64,000 nt of DNA, taken from contig NZ_OY781939.1 in the NCBI RefSeq assembly GCF_963677315.1, forward strand, positions 2,170,001 through 2,234,000, given 5' to 3'. Of the stretch, positions 51,188 through 60,363 are shown one piece after another. Below the pieces are notes generated by a model, which was not told where the DNA came from, made no database searches, and saw only the letters and a program-made list of their open reading frames with translations. Source of the stretch: an uncultured Sphaerochaeta sp. (lineage in GTDB: Bacteria > Spirochaetota > Spirochaetia > Sphaerochaetales > Sphaerochaetaceae). Position 1 is the stretch's first letter; every line of letters starts with the position of its first letter. The translations under genes were made by a program, and so were the position numbers.

Positions 51188-54100
51188 TTAACGGTTGATG
51201 TCAGCTCCAGCAATATCGCTGAAGCGAAGGGTTCCAAGGCTTGGCGATGATTGATCCAAGATCAAGATCCCGTCTCCACCGCTGTAGCGTATCTCCCCAT
51301 CCTTGAAGAGAGGAGCCGAATTACCCCGTGTGATGACTGATGCGCTTTTCCAGACGCCACCAACTACAGATTGCTGACCTGCATACATGATGCTGCCAGA
51401 GTCAAGGATTCCACTCGAGCCAGCATTGTAGACAATTCCTACCCAATCTCCTGCAGCAGGTTTAGTTGCCTCCCCGTCGGCATTCGTATCACCTCCAAGG
51501 TCGTCTTTATAACTGGTAATGATGGACGGAGTGCCACCAGTTCCCTCGATATGTAACGTACCCTCATTGGATATGACGCTTGCCCCTTCCATCTTCAGGA
51601 TGCCAAGAATATTGACTTTCGCCCCGCGTCTGATCGTCATATTGCCAGAAACCACAGGGAGGAAGTCTTCAGAAATGATATTGACGGTCAAGCCGGAAGG
51701 TACCTCCTTTGCATCAATCTTGATCCCCTCATGGACAATATCCTTGTAGGTATTGCTGCTCAGGGAGTTGTCCATTGCTGAGTAATCGGCAATGCGCAAT
51801 ACCCAATCGGTATCGTTCAAGGTACTCAACGAGACCGAGATTGAACCATTCCCAAAGGTCTGGAGAGCGGTATTGTTGCTATTTGATATGCTACTCTTGG
51901 TCAGTGTCATACTTGCATTGTCACCCACAACAATTGATCCTTCTCTCCATCCTCCTCCTGCAACTCTCTGTGCTCCTGCATAGAAGATGCGAGCATATGC
52001 AAGCTCTCCTTTTCCCTCTCCAACGAAGGTTAATCCAACCCAGGAGCCCTTCTGAGGTTTGGTTTCCGCGCCATCTCCATTGCTGTCCCCCACAATATCG
52101 TGATGATAACTGGTGAGGGTAATAGGAGCATTTTCATCTCCCTTGCCGATAAGTGTTCCTTCGATAATTAACTGATTGCTGTTTCTGAACTTAAGCGTAG
52201 ATCCTGCCTCAATTGTGAGTTTTGCTCCTTGCTTGATAGTCAAGGAATCAAGAATATAGGGAAGGTTGTCCCAGTTCTGCAAGGTTGCAGAAGTATTGCT
52301 CTTCAGTTCACGGATGGAAAGCTCTGTGACTGTCCTTTCCATATCGATGTAGGAATTATTCTCTAATATTGTGGCAAGAGCACCAGTGCTTTGCACTAAC
52401 ACAGGAACCGAGGATCCTTTGAATGTGGTTTTTGTGATACTTGCCTTGGACTCGTCAAAGAGGGTGACGGCGCTCTTCGCGCTCTGGAGGATTTCACTAT
52501 TCCTGATCACAGGATTCGCAGTTCCTCCGATCAAGAGAGCTCCCTCACGCCAACCTCCAGAGGCAACACGCTGGCTTCCAGCATAACGAATACTCACATA
52601 CTCCAGTGTTCCTCCTGCTTTGCCTTCATAGAGGATTCCTCCCCAGATACCTGCAGAGGGTACACTGTTCTTCCCGTCATTATTGGTATCAAAACCTACA
52701 TCATCATAGTAGCTGGTGAAAATGACTGGGTGAGCATCTTGTCCCCTTGCATTCAGCATGCCTCGTACGATCATCTGGCTGTCTCGTGCGAACTTCAGTG
52801 ACGTAAACCGCTCGATATCCAATATTGCTCCATCTTCAACTGTGAAGCTTCCTGAAAAGATATAGGGGAGGTTGTTCAGGTACCTGAGTGTGGTGTGAGA
52901 GTCCTTTTCAAGGACCTTTTCCTGAACCCGTATCCCATATTCACTCAGATTCAAGAATCTGTTCCCTGTCATGCTCTGTGGTATGGCAGTGAGGTTGTAG
53001 AGGTTCAAGGGAAGGGAAAGGTTGGTGAATGTGGTACTGGTGATGTTTGCCTTAGCTTGTTTCCCCAGACCGATACCACCTCCATTACCATTCGCAATTT
53101 CGCTGTCACTGATGGTGACCTGAGCGTTGTCGGTAGCGATGAGAGACTCTGTTCTCCATGCACCTTGTACCACATTTTGTTGTCCTGCACCAATGATACG
53201 GGTGCTCTGGAGTGTTGCGGTACTATCTCCTAGGAAGTATAGGCCTCCCCAAGATCCAGGTTCAGAGGAGTTCTCGCCAACAAAAACTACTTCAGAGCCA
53301 GGCTTGCCCTGTGTTTCCAGGTTTCCATTGACTTGCAGGAGACTTCCTGGGGCCATGCGGATTACTACTCCCTCCTCAATAACCAAGGAAGCACCACTTG
53401 CTACAGTTACTCCACCTTTCAGAAGGTATGGGCTGTTTTCTTTCGTAAGTACTCCGCTGATTGAGCCAGAGAGGAGATTCTTTGCTTCTTCGGATGTGTC
53501 CCTGAAAGGAGGCATCTCTCGTGCCGTGACCTCAGGATCCTCAGGATCTACAAAGGAAACAGTCGCTGTGTTGAAGGCTTCTTCAATCTCTCCGAATTGT
53601 ACAGGGGTTGGCACAGGTACCGGTTCTGTTGCAGGGGGAGGGGCGAACTCTTCCCGGGCTCTTTGGAGCAGGAAGTCGGCCTTTGTACCGATATGTTTCT
53701 CGTCAAAGGCTCCAATGCCAACCAAGTATGACTCTCCTCCCACCAGTGTTGTGCTGAGACGATCAATAACCTCATCACCGACAATATTGAGAGCGAGTGG
53801 TTCCTCTTCATCCATACTGAACAATGCCATATAGAGAGAGATATCCGTATGGTCGAGATTGATGAATTCGTAGGTACCTGTGGTTGCTACTGGGATCTCG
53901 AATACGAAGGTCTCTGCAATGGTCCCTGAGAACGGTTTTTCTGGGTTCTCTATATAGATAGCACTGGGTTTTTCTTCAGTGGGGAGAGGATCCTCAAGGA
54001 CTCGTCTGAGTTGGAATTGAGCTTTGCTGCCTTCACTTCCTCCCAAACCTCCTATTCCTACCAGATAGGTCTTTCCTCCTTCAAGGAAGTAGGTAAACCT

Positions 54101-54832
54101 GTCTTGTGGATTATCCCCGATTACATTCTCTATAAGAGCCTCATCTTGGCCAGCTTCCATGCTGAAAAGAGCCATATAGAGCAGAATCTCTGGGTGACTG
54201 AGATTGATGAAATCGTAGATCCCCGATTGAGCAACGGGAATTTCAAAGACCAAGTCATCAGTCACCGTGGCAGAGAACTGTTGCTCTGGGTTCGGAATAT
54301 ACATTGCAGGATTTTCCATCGGTTCCGGTACAGGTTGCTCTTCTACCGGTTTCATCAGGACAGGTTCAACACTCGTTGGACCTGAGACCTGTTTGAGTTG
54401 GAAATATCCATACCGGCCGAGCAGGTTGTCCGCCAAGGTGCCGATACCTACCAAGTAGGATTCTCCCTCTTCGAGATAGGCTGATACCCTATCCAGGGGT
54501 TTGTCCCCAATAATATTCTCAGCAATGATATCTTTCTTGTCGATATTTTTGCTGTAGAGACCCATGTAGAGGAGAATATCTGGGTGTTCCATGTTGATGA
54601 ATTCATAGTACCCAGAACGGGTGATGGGTATTTCCAATATTAGTGGATCGGAAATTTTAACTGTGAAGACTTGTTCTGGACTTGATACAAACGCAATCCC
54701 TTGTTCATTGGTATAGTATTGTGGGAAAAGCGGTGTCTCCAGAATAGCAAGTACTGTCTCACATCCAGTTAGACTAACGACAAGCATGATGAACAGTGCA
54801 AGCAACAAAATTGGTTTTCGTTTTGTTCCCAT
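51188..54832 (-). CDS. Giant repeat lipoprotein with beta-helix modules
   Basis: 1214 residues. A signal peptide ends in the lipobox LTGC (about 21-24), so it is lipid-anchored. Residues 50-400 hold three copies of a ~115-residue module (EIPxxxSGxYEFINxxHPxI...YLVGIG). Residues 450-1214 hold four ~190-residue beta-helix modules, each with a strand rich in GG-W-REG or similar and, in three, a DTNxDG calcium-like loop. It may be a surface scaffold or adhesin. It lies downstream of the psp/DUF4097 operon on the same strand but 135 bases away, and GGAG precedes its ATG. Confidence 0.75.
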   Translation of the reverse strand: MGTKRKPILLLALFIMLVVSLTGCETVLAILETPLFPQYYTNEQGIAFVSSPEQVFTVKISDPLILEIPITRSGYYEFINMEHPDILLYMGLYSKNIDKKDIIAENIIGDKPLDRVSAYLEEGESYLVGIGTLADNLLGRYGYFQLKQVSGPTSVEPVLMKPVEEQPVPEPMENPAMYIPNPEQQFSATVTDDLVFEIPVAQSGIYDFINLSHPEILLYMALFSMEAGQDEALIENVIGDNPQDRFTYFLEGGKTYLVGIGGLGGSEGSKAQFQLRRVLEDPLPTEEKPSAIYIENPEKPFSGTIAETFVFEIPVATTGTYEFINLDHTDISLYMALFSMDEEEPLALNIVGDEVIDRLSTTLVGGESYLVGIGAFDEKHIGTKADFLLQRAREEFAPPPATEPVPVPTPVQFGEIEEAFNTATVSFVDPEDPEVTAREMPPFRDTSEEAKNLLSGSISGVLTKENSPYLLKGGVTVASGASLVIEEGVVIRMAPGSLLQVNGNLETQGKPGSEVVFVGENSSEPGSWGGLYFLGDSTATLQSTRIIGAGQQNVVQGAWRTESLIATDNAQVTISDSEIANGNGGGIGLGKQAKANITSTTFTNLSLPLNLYNLTAIPQSMTGNRFLNLSEYGIRVQEKVLEKDSHTTLRYLNNLPYIFSGSFTVEDGAILDIERFTSLKFARDSQMIVRGMLNARGQDAHPVIFTSYYDDVGFDTNNDGKNSVPSAGIWGGILYEGKAGGTLEYVSIRYAGSQRVASGGWREGALLIGGTANPVIRNSEILQSAKSAVTLFDESKASITKTTFKGSSVPVLVQSTGALATILENNSYIDMERTVTELSIRELKSNTSATLQNWDNLPYILDSLTIKQGAKLTIEAGSTLKFRNSNQLIIEGTLIGKGDENAPITLTSYHHDIVGDSNGDGAETKPQKGSWVGLTFVGEGKGELAYARIFYAGAQRVAGGGWREGSIVVGDNASMTLTKSSISNSNNTALQTFGNGSISVSLSTLNDTDWVLRIADYSAMDNSLSSNTYKDIVHEGIKIDAKEVPSGLTVNIISEDFLPVVSGNMTIRRGAKVNILGILKMEGASVISNEGTLHIEGTGGTPSIITSYKDDLGGDTNADGEATKPAAGDWVGIVYNAGSSGILDSGSIMYAGQQSVVGGVWKSASVITRGNSAPLFKDGEIRYSGGDGILILDQSSPSLGTLRFSDIAGADINR

Positions 54833-54967
54833 GAGTTCTCCTCCAATTGTGATGATGGTTCAATGGTACCTTAGGAAGAGTCTCGAAAAAAGGAAAATTA
54901 CGTTATATTGTCAAAGAAATAGGCAGAGCTTTCTGCTTTCTGCCTATGTGTATTCACTATGGAGAGA

Positions 54968-55843
54968 TTAGTATAACAAATCGATTTCCCCGCTTACCGA
55001 TGAAAGTCTTACTAGGTTGCTTGCCTCTCCTGTCTGTAAGCTGGCTTCATTTCCCGTTTTCCGTTCATCGTTGAACTCGATTGAACCACTGACCGTTGAC
55101 GCTGTTACCTTGAGGTTTTCACTTGATCGAAGGTTGAGTTCAATTGCTCCACTGGTAGTCTTGGCCTCAACAGAGCTCCCTTCTGGAAGGCGAACTTCTC
55201 CCTCTATTCTGGAATTCACTGTCTTGAGGGTGGTCTTGGCCGCAGAAATCTGTTGGACCTCCACCGTACCGCTCGTTGATGAGAGCGTTACATCTCCATC
55301 AGAGGAGGCTTCTTTTCCAGAGATGTCTCCACTGATAGTACGCAGTTCCAGATTGTCAGATGCCCAGATCGTGAGAAAATCAACCTCGCCACTTACGCCA
55401 GAAACCTTCGTCAAGTTGGTTTTCATGGGGTGCATCAAGGTGATGTCCCCACTGGTGGAAGTGACTTCCAATCGTCCTAGGTCCTCACTTGGGAGTGTGA
55501 TCACCAAGGGAGAAGGATTGTAGGAGAAGAAACGGATGAACCAACGTTTGATCGGGCTGACAGAAACTGTTACCAAGGAACCCTGTTTGGAAACCTTGAG
55601 CTGTTCATTGTCATGCTTTCCAAGAGAGATACTGGCTTGCCTTTCTCCCTCATCCACCTCAATGATAATATCATTGCTGATGGTAGATACCTTGAGGGAG
55701 TCTCCTTCCTGGAAGTCTATCTGCTGGTCCCTGCGTTGCTCGATCCCCCGCTTCTCCCATCCCTTATAGAGGGAGAAGGAGAGAGCGAGTATGAGCACCA
55801 GGATGATCAGGAAGATTTTGTTTGCGTTGGTGTCCTTCAGCAT
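54968..55843 (-). CDS. Membrane-anchored DUF4097-type beta-repeat protein
   Basis: 291 residues: one N-terminal membrane helix (KIFLIILVLILALSFSLY), then a repetitive beta-rich domain with recurring TSGDI, VSGEVDF, TSGTVEV, TSGAIEL, VSGSIEF and VSGEIDL strands, as in DUF4097. The start at 55843 follows AAGGA by 7 bases; the frame is open further upstream. It is the last gene of the first psp operon, one base after pspC, so it probably takes part in envelope-stress sensing. Confidence 0.75.
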   Translation of the reverse strand: MLKDTNANKIFLIILVLILALSFSLYKGWEKRGIEQRRDQQIDFQEGDSLKVSTISNDIIIEVDEGERQASISLGKHDNEQLKVSKQGSLVTVSVSPIKRWFIRFFSYNPSPLVITLPSEDLGRLEVTSTSGDITLMHPMKTNLTKVSGVSGEVDFLTIWASDNLELRTISGDISGKEASSDGDVTLSSTSGTVEVQQISAAKTTLKTVNSRIEGEVRLPEGSSVEAKTTSGAIELNLRSSENLKVTASTVSGSIEFNDERKTGNEASLQTGEASNLVRLSSVSGEIDLLY

Positions 55844-55844
55844 A

Positions 55845-56198
55845 TCAGTTTCCTTGGTGGAATCGGTCGTCCCAGTCGCGTTCCTTGTTGAACATCTCAC
55901 TTTCCATTTTTTCCACTTTGCGCTTGAGACGTTCATACTCAGCCTTCAGTTCCTCTTCACTCGAATCTGGTGCATCGTTTGAATAGATGGTCGAGTCATA
56001 AGAGCCTTCAGGATTCATTGGTATCATGAGCGCAGCAAGCAAGTAGATGAGTGCTCCTGGAAAGATGCCTGTTGCCAGTACCACAAGAAATACAATCAGG
56101 CGGACCGGGTCAGCGGGAAGGTCCCTCCACTCGGCAAGGCCGGTGCAAACCCCGAAAATTTTTCCCCGAGGGGATCTGTACAATCGTTTGGTAGCCAT
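55845..56198 (-). CDS. pspC: PspC-domain envelope-stress protein
   Basis: 117 residues. Residues 1-65 match PspC: KRLYRSPRGKIFGVCTGLAEW and two membrane helices; the rest is acidic and coiled-coil-like (EEELKAEYERLKRKVEKMESE). I prefer ATG 56198, because PspC proteins begin just before KRLYRS; ATG 56216 overlaps the preceding stop and is an alternative. It anchors or releases PspA at the membrane. Confidence 0.85.
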   Translation of the reverse strand: MATKRLYRSPRGKIFGVCTGLAEWRDLPADPVRLIVFLVVLATGIFPGALIYLLAALMIPMNPEGSYDSTIYSNDAPDSSEEELKAEYERLKRKVEKMESEMFNKERDWDDRFHQGN

Positions 56199-56212
56199 AG
56201 TAGTCATTCCTT

Positions 56213-56548
56213 TCATTCCTTATCTTCAAAGCCTTCAGATGAGTTTTTCCGGCTCTTTGTAATCGTCTCAAGGTTAGCAAGCCGCTCCTGCAGCTCATCA
56301 ATCCCTTTTCTCAGTTCCGCCCGGTTGGTTCCTTGTCGCCACTCGGTAAAGCTGGCTTCTGAGGCAGTCCCTTTCTTACGTTTCCTGTACTTTGTGTCGC
56401 TATAGGTCCCTGGTGGGTAACCCATCTCCATTTCGCGCATCCGAAGGGCTGCCTCGATCTTCTTCTTTCTCAGGTTGTAACGATGATCAAGGGTGGATAC
56501 GACTATAATGAAGGTAAAAATAACTGTTAAGATCCAAATTGCTTCCAT
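56213..56548 (-). CDS. Small membrane protein in the psp operon, PspB-like in layout
   Basis: 111 residues: one N-terminal membrane helix (IWILTVIFTFIIVVSTL), then a basic linker and a coiled coil (ELRKGIDELQERLANLETI). It occupies the pspB position between pspA and pspC, and the layout matches PspB, though the sequence is longer and the homology is not certain. Confidence 0.6.
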   Translation of the reverse strand: MEAIWILTVIFTFIIVVSTLDHRYNLRKKKIEAALRMREMEMGYPPGTYSDTKYRKRKKGTASEASFTEWRQGTNRAELRKGIDELQERLANLETITKSRKNSSEGFEDKE

Positions 56549-56563
56549 GCCTTACCCCTTTGC

Positions 56564-57217
56564 TCACAGGCCGGCGCGTTTGCGCAATTCCTCGATCTCT
56601 GCATCGATGTCATCCATCTCCTCGAGGTCTCGGAATTTCTCGTCCAAGGTAGAGCCACTGCGGTTCAGGTCATTGTCAGCCTGCATACGGTCTATCTTCT
56701 CTTCCATATCATTGAAGCGATGGAGAGTGTTTCCCTCGCTTGCACGTCTCAGGGTTTCTTGGGCAGCTTGTTCTTCTCTGGCCCGTTTCGCCCGCTCAAC
56801 CATCATCTGGTACTTCTGCTTCACGGTGGATAGCTTGTCCTCAATCTGGTTGATTTCACTCTTTGCGGTTTTGATTACCTCATCATAGGTGGTAAGTTCC
56901 TCTTTGAGGCGATCAAGTGTTGCTTTGGCCTGTTTCTTCTCAAGTAGTGCTTCCCGTGCCAAATCTTCGCGTCCCTTGCTTATAGCCAGTTCTGCTCGGC
57001 TCTGCCAGCGTTCTACTGCATTGAGCGCTTCTTTATAGGTACGGTCGGTCTTTGCCCTGCTGGCCATTTTTGCGGCGCAGGAACTCTTGAGTTCAATCAG
57101 GGTATCTTCCATCTCCTGCATCATCAACTTGATCATCTTTTCGGGATCTTCTGCCTTATCGAGCAGTGAGTTGATGTTTGCATTTACAATATCCAAGAAT
57201 CTTGAAAAAACTCCCAT
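56564..57217 (-). CDS. pspA: PspA/IM30 family phage-shock protein, first copy
   Basis: 217 residues, almost entirely coiled coil, with the family start VFSRFLDIVNANINSLLDKAEDPEKMIKLMMQEMEDTL. It is a peripheral inner-membrane protein that protects membrane integrity and, in other bacteria, inhibits PspF. AAGGAGAG precedes the ATG. First gene of the operon pspA, PspB-like, pspC, DUF4097, under the sigma54 promoter at 57267. Confidence 0.9.
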   Translation of the reverse strand: MGVFSRFLDIVNANINSLLDKAEDPEKMIKLMMQEMEDTLIELKSSCAAKMASRAKTDRTYKEALNAVERWQSRAELAISKGREDLAREALLEKKQAKATLDRLKEELTTYDEVIKTAKSEINQIEDKLSTVKQKYQMMVERAKRAREEQAAQETLRRASEGNTLHRFNDMEEKIDRMQADNDLNRSGSTLDEKFRDLEEMDDIDAEIEELRKRAGL

Positions 57218-57266
57218 AATTTCTCTCCTTAGGTAGTAGTACCACCTCTGTTTCTATAAGTCTAGT

Positions 57267-57283
57267 TGCACGATTCGTGCCAA
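57267..57283 (-). promoter_or_regulatory. Sigma54 promoter of the first psp operon
   Basis: On the minus strand TTGGCACGAATCGTGCA; GG 57281-57280 and GC 57269-57268 with N10 spacing. One base differs from the -12 consensus (GTGC for TTGC). Start expected near 57256, 39 bases before pspA. Confidence 0.8.
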
Positions 57284-57429
57284 CTCCAATATATCTATGA
57301 AAAACTTGATAAATCACTATTTTAGCGAGGATTGAAGCTATACGGCTTTTCTTGTCTGCTGAGCTGTGCTACCCTGTTTTTGGCAAATCATACCAAGGAT
57401 GGCAAAATTTACCAACAGAGGAGCACCGA

Positions 57430-58434
57430 ATGGATTCCCCACAAGGCGGAGGATACAACCAGCAACCACTAGGAGAAAGCGAAGTTTTCCTGGATTTCCA
57501 GAGCAAGCTGAGCCGTGCAGCTACCGTGAATCGTTCTGTCCTTCTGGTAGGGGAGCGTGGCAGTGGCAAGGAGATTGCAGCAAGAAGATTGCACTTTCTC
57601 TCTCCCCGATGGCAGCAGAGCTTGGTAACCGTCAACTGTGCAGCTCTTCCTCCTTCCTTGATCGAGACCGAACTTTTCGGTTATGAGCAGGGAGCGTTCA
57701 CCGGGGCCCAGAAGACCCGCAAGGGGCGATTTGAAGAGGCTGAGGGAGGTACGCTTTTCTTGGATGAGATCGGGCTCATCCCTCTAGAGGTACAAGAGAA
57801 GATCCTTCGTGTAGTGGAATATGGGACCTATGAACGGGTCGGATCTTCTGTCACCCATGAAGTGAATGTGAAGATCATCGGTGCTACCAATGCAGACCTT
57901 CCCACGCTCTGCAATGAAGGAAAGTTTAAGGAAGACCTTCTGGACCGACTCTCTTTTGAAGTCTTGTTTCTTCCTCCGCTTCGTGAGCGTGGAGAGGATA
58001 TCCTGTTGCTTGCCTCATATTTTGCCTCAAAAATGGCTCTTGAGTGTGGCAGAAGCGAGATGCCGGTTTTCTCAGAGGAAGTGGAAGCTTCCCTGCAATC
58101 CTATCCCTGGCCTGGTAATGTGCGTGAATTGAAGAATGTGGTTGAGAGGGCTGTCTACCGTAGCGATACTCCAGAAATTGAACACCTCGATTTCAATCCA
58201 TTTGATAATCCTTTCACGCAAAGAGAGATGGAGAGAGAGGAAGGCGTTGTCACACAAAAGCAAACACAACTGGACTTGTCGCAGTTTGGACAAGCTCGTA
58301 TTGATCTCGATGTCTCTTACCTTGCAGAGGCCTTGAAGCAGGCGGGGGGCAATCAGAGAGAGGCAGCCAAGCTCTTGGGCCTTACCTACGACCAACTCAG
58401 GGGATTGTACAGGAAATATCAGGATCTGCTGTAA
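57430..58434 (+). CDS. pspF: PspF-like sigma54 activator
   Basis: 334 residues, the size of PspF (no N-terminal sensor domain). AAA+ domain with Walker A GERGSGKE (41-48), GAFTGA loop (88-93), LFLDEIG Walker B, and a C-terminal Fis-type helix-turn-helix ([23 protein letters not shown]). I chose ATG 57430, which follows GAGGAG; the frame is open for 26 codons more. It lies between the two psp operons and very likely activates their sigma54 promoters, restrained by PspA. Confidence 0.88.
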   Translation: MDSPQGGGYNQQPLGESEVFLDFQSKLSRAATVNRSVLLVGERGSGKEIAARRLHFLSPRWQQSLVTVNCAALPPSLIETELFGYEQGAFTGAQKTRKGRFEEAEGGTLFLDEIGLIPLEVQEKILRVVEYGTYERVGSSVTHEVNVKIIGATNADLPTLCNEGKFKEDLLDRLSFEVLFLPPLRERGEDILLLASYFASKMALECGRSEMPVFSEEVEASLQSYPWPGNVRELKNVVERAVYRSDTPEIEHLDFNPFDNPFTQREMEREEGVVTQKQTQLDLSQFGQARIDLDVSYLAEALKQAGGNQREAAKLLGLTYDQLRGLYRKYQDLL

Positions 58435-58477
58435 TACACCATTTGATGGGCTGTTCATGCACCCTGTATATGCAAAG

Positions 58478-58525
58478 AGGGCTGCTTCTCTGTCTGATTT
58501 TCAGTCAGACTTGTAAAGCAGCCCT
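58478..58525. terminator. Large bidirectional hairpin
   Basis: AGGGCTGCTT pairs with AAGCAGCCCT around an inner GTCTGA/TCAGAC hairpin; it separates the convergent pspF and small pspC genes. Confidence 0.75.
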
Positions 58526-58557
58526 GAGGAAGAAATACAATCTATGTCATGAAAAAA

Positions 58558-58752
58558 CTATCGTGAGGGGAGGATGAGGGCTGTGCCCAGGTAGGCGATT
58601 ACCATCGGGATGAACCCCACAGAGAAAAGCAGGATGATTCCAACGATTCTCAAAAGGAGTACGGGAAGCCCTGACCACGTTGCCAGTCCCTGGAAAACTC
58701 CAAGAATCATACCTCTTCGCTCACGGTAGAGCGTCCTGTGGTAGTAGTCCAT
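58558..58752 (-). CDS. Minimal PspC-domain protein
   Basis: 64 residues covering only the PspC core: LYRERRGMILGVFQGLATWSG and two membrane helices. No coiled-coil tail, unlike the copy at 55845. ATG overlaps the stop of the second pspA (TAATG). Second gene of the second psp operon. Confidence 0.85.
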   Translation of the reverse strand: MDYYHRTLYRERRGMILGVFQGLATWSGLPVLLLRIVGIILLFSVGFIPMVIAYLGTALILPSR

Positions 58753-59432
58753 TACTTCTGCTCCTTCTCTTTCTTCTTGCTCATCGATGCCTTCAGCTGT
58801 TCCATCTCTGCATCAATCTCTTGCTCGCTTTCCATTCTGCTGAACTCATCGGCAGCACTGGTGGTACCATGGTAGCCGGCCATTTCTGCGTCTGCTTCCA
58901 TGCGCTCAATCTTGCTCTCCAGTTCACTGAACTTGCGAGCCAAGTCAGTACTGTCACTGCTCTTCAGGGTTTCAGCAACCTGTTTCTTCTCCTTGGCGCT
59001 TCTTGCTCTCTGGACAAGGATCTGTTGCTTATCTTTCACTTCCTTGAGCTTGTCAGCGATCTGGGTGAGCTGGCTGCTCTGACTGGCAAGAATGGTCTGC
59101 AGGTTTGTTTCAAGCTCTTCGATACGCTTGATTCTTGCTTTTGCATTATTCTTTTCAATCAAGGCTTCACGGGCGAGATCTTCCCTGCCATTGGTGATAG
59201 CCAGCTTGGCGCGGTCATCCCAACGGAGAAGAGATTTCTCCAGTTCAGCTTTCTCACGCTCCAGACTTACCTGTTCAGCTTTTCTTGCTGCCATTGAAGA
59301 ACGAGCCTTGCTCTGTGTTTCCTCAAGTTCTGTGATCATCAGGCTGATCATCTTTGCCGGATCTTCGAGTTTATCCAAAGCACTGTTTACGTGGGAATTG
59401 AAGATATCGGCGATTCTCTTGAACATCTGCAT
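58752..59432 (-). CDS. PspA/IM30 family protein, second copy
   Basis: 226 residues, coiled-coil, beginning MQMFKRIADIFNSHVNSALDKLEDPAKMISLMITELEE, the same family pattern as the copy at 56564 but clearly divergent, with a long QEIDAEMEQLKASM tail. AGGAG is 6 bases before ATG 59432 (another ATG is at 59435). Paired with the small PspC gene; driven by its own sigma54 promoter. Confidence 0.9.
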   Translation of the reverse strand: MQMFKRIADIFNSHVNSALDKLEDPAKMISLMITELEETQSKARSSMAARKAEQVSLEREKAELEKSLLRWDDRAKLAITNGREDLAREALIEKNNAKARIKRIEELETNLQTILASQSSQLTQIADKLKEVKDKQQILVQRARSAKEKKQVAETLKSSDSTDLARKFSELESKIERMEADAEMAGYHGTTSAADEFSRMESEQEIDAEMEQLKASMSKKKEKEQK

Positions 59433-59492
59433 CATTGTCTCCTTTCGCCACTAGGTGGCTGTTGTTTGCGTTTGTTTGTACGAAGACTACTA

Positions 59493-59509
59493 TGCATAAG
59501 GCGTGCCAA
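59493..59509 (-). promoter_or_regulatory. Sigma54 promoter of the second psp operon
   Basis: On the minus strand TTGGCACGCCTTATGCA; GG 59507-59506 and GC 59495-59494 with N10 spacing. Start expected near 59482. Confidence 0.8.
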
Positions 59510-59655
59510 CTTTGAAAATATGGGAATTATCCATAGAAAATCATCACATATTCGGTGTGTTGCCACCATGTTTGGTAAATTATGCCAACTCCTATGGCCA
59601 ATACTACCATCCCCATTGGCTTGTAAGGGGTACTAAGAGCGTGTAGACTGCATCC

Positions 59656-60363
59656 ATGAGTACCTTGTATATGGTGGCAACACCCATTGGAAACCTAGAT
59701 GATATTACCTACAGGGCAGTTGAGACGCTTAAAGGTGTCGAGGTGATCGCCTGTGAAGACACCCGGCATACACAGCAACTGTTGACCCATTGGGGGATCA
59801 GCAAGCGTCTGATCGCCTGTCATGCACACAATGAGACCAACTCTGCAAAAGGCATCGTAGGCTTATTGGCGGAAGGCAAGGATGTTGCCTTTGTCAGTGA
59901 TGCGGGCACCCCGGGTATCAGTGACCCGGGAGCGCGTGTGGTCAGTACTGTTCGCCAGGCTGGCTTTCCTGTTGTCCCTATTCCTGGTGTCTCTGCACAA
60001 TCAGCTCTTGTCAGTGTGGCCGGGTATGTAGGCAAAACATTCACCTTTGAAGGATTTCTCAGTCCAAAGAAGGGACGAAGAAAGAAACGTCTGGAGGAGT
60101 TGCTCAGCCGTGATGAGGCGTTCATCATCTATGAGTCACCCTTCAGAATTCTCAAAACCCTTGCCGAGCTGGCTGAGCTTGATGGGGCGCGTCAGATTGT
60201 ATTGGGAAGGGAGATGACCAAGAAGTTTGAGGAGTTCTTGCAAGGAACTGCCTCCCAGGTGATGGAAATACTTGGTGCAAAGCCTTCGATCAAGGGAGAG
60301 TTCGCCTTGTTGGTTGCACCCTCCCAGGCACAGGAACGTGATGATCACACTGAAGAAGCTTAG
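59656..60363 (+). CDS. rsmI: 16S rRNA (cytidine-1402 2'-O)-methyltransferase RsmI
   Basis: 235 residues of the tetrapyrrole-methylase fold: MVATPIGNLDDITYRAVETLK, CEDTRHTQQLL, SDAGTPGISDPG and FEGFLSPKKGRRKKRL, diagnostic for RsmI. It methylates C1402 in the ribosomal P site. TTGTAA-N17-TAGACT lies 6 bases before ATG 59656, with no ribosome binding site: a leaderless start. It overlaps the next gene by 23 bases. Confidence 0.96.
   Translation: MSTLYMVATPIGNLDDITYRAVETLKGVEVIACEDTRHTQQLLTHWGISKRLIACHAHNETNSAKGIVGLLAEGKDVAFVSDAGTPGISDPGARVVSTVRQAGFPVVPIPGVSAQSALVSVAGYVGKTFTFEGFLSPKKGRRKKRLEELLSRDEAFIIYESPFRILKTLAELAELDGARQIVLGREMTKKFEEFLQGTASQVMEILGAKPSIKGEFALLVAPSQAQERDDHTEEA

Noticed and set aside
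59566..59594. Another minus-strand TTGGCAT near the second psp promoter
   Set aside because: The -12 GC is missing at the required distance.
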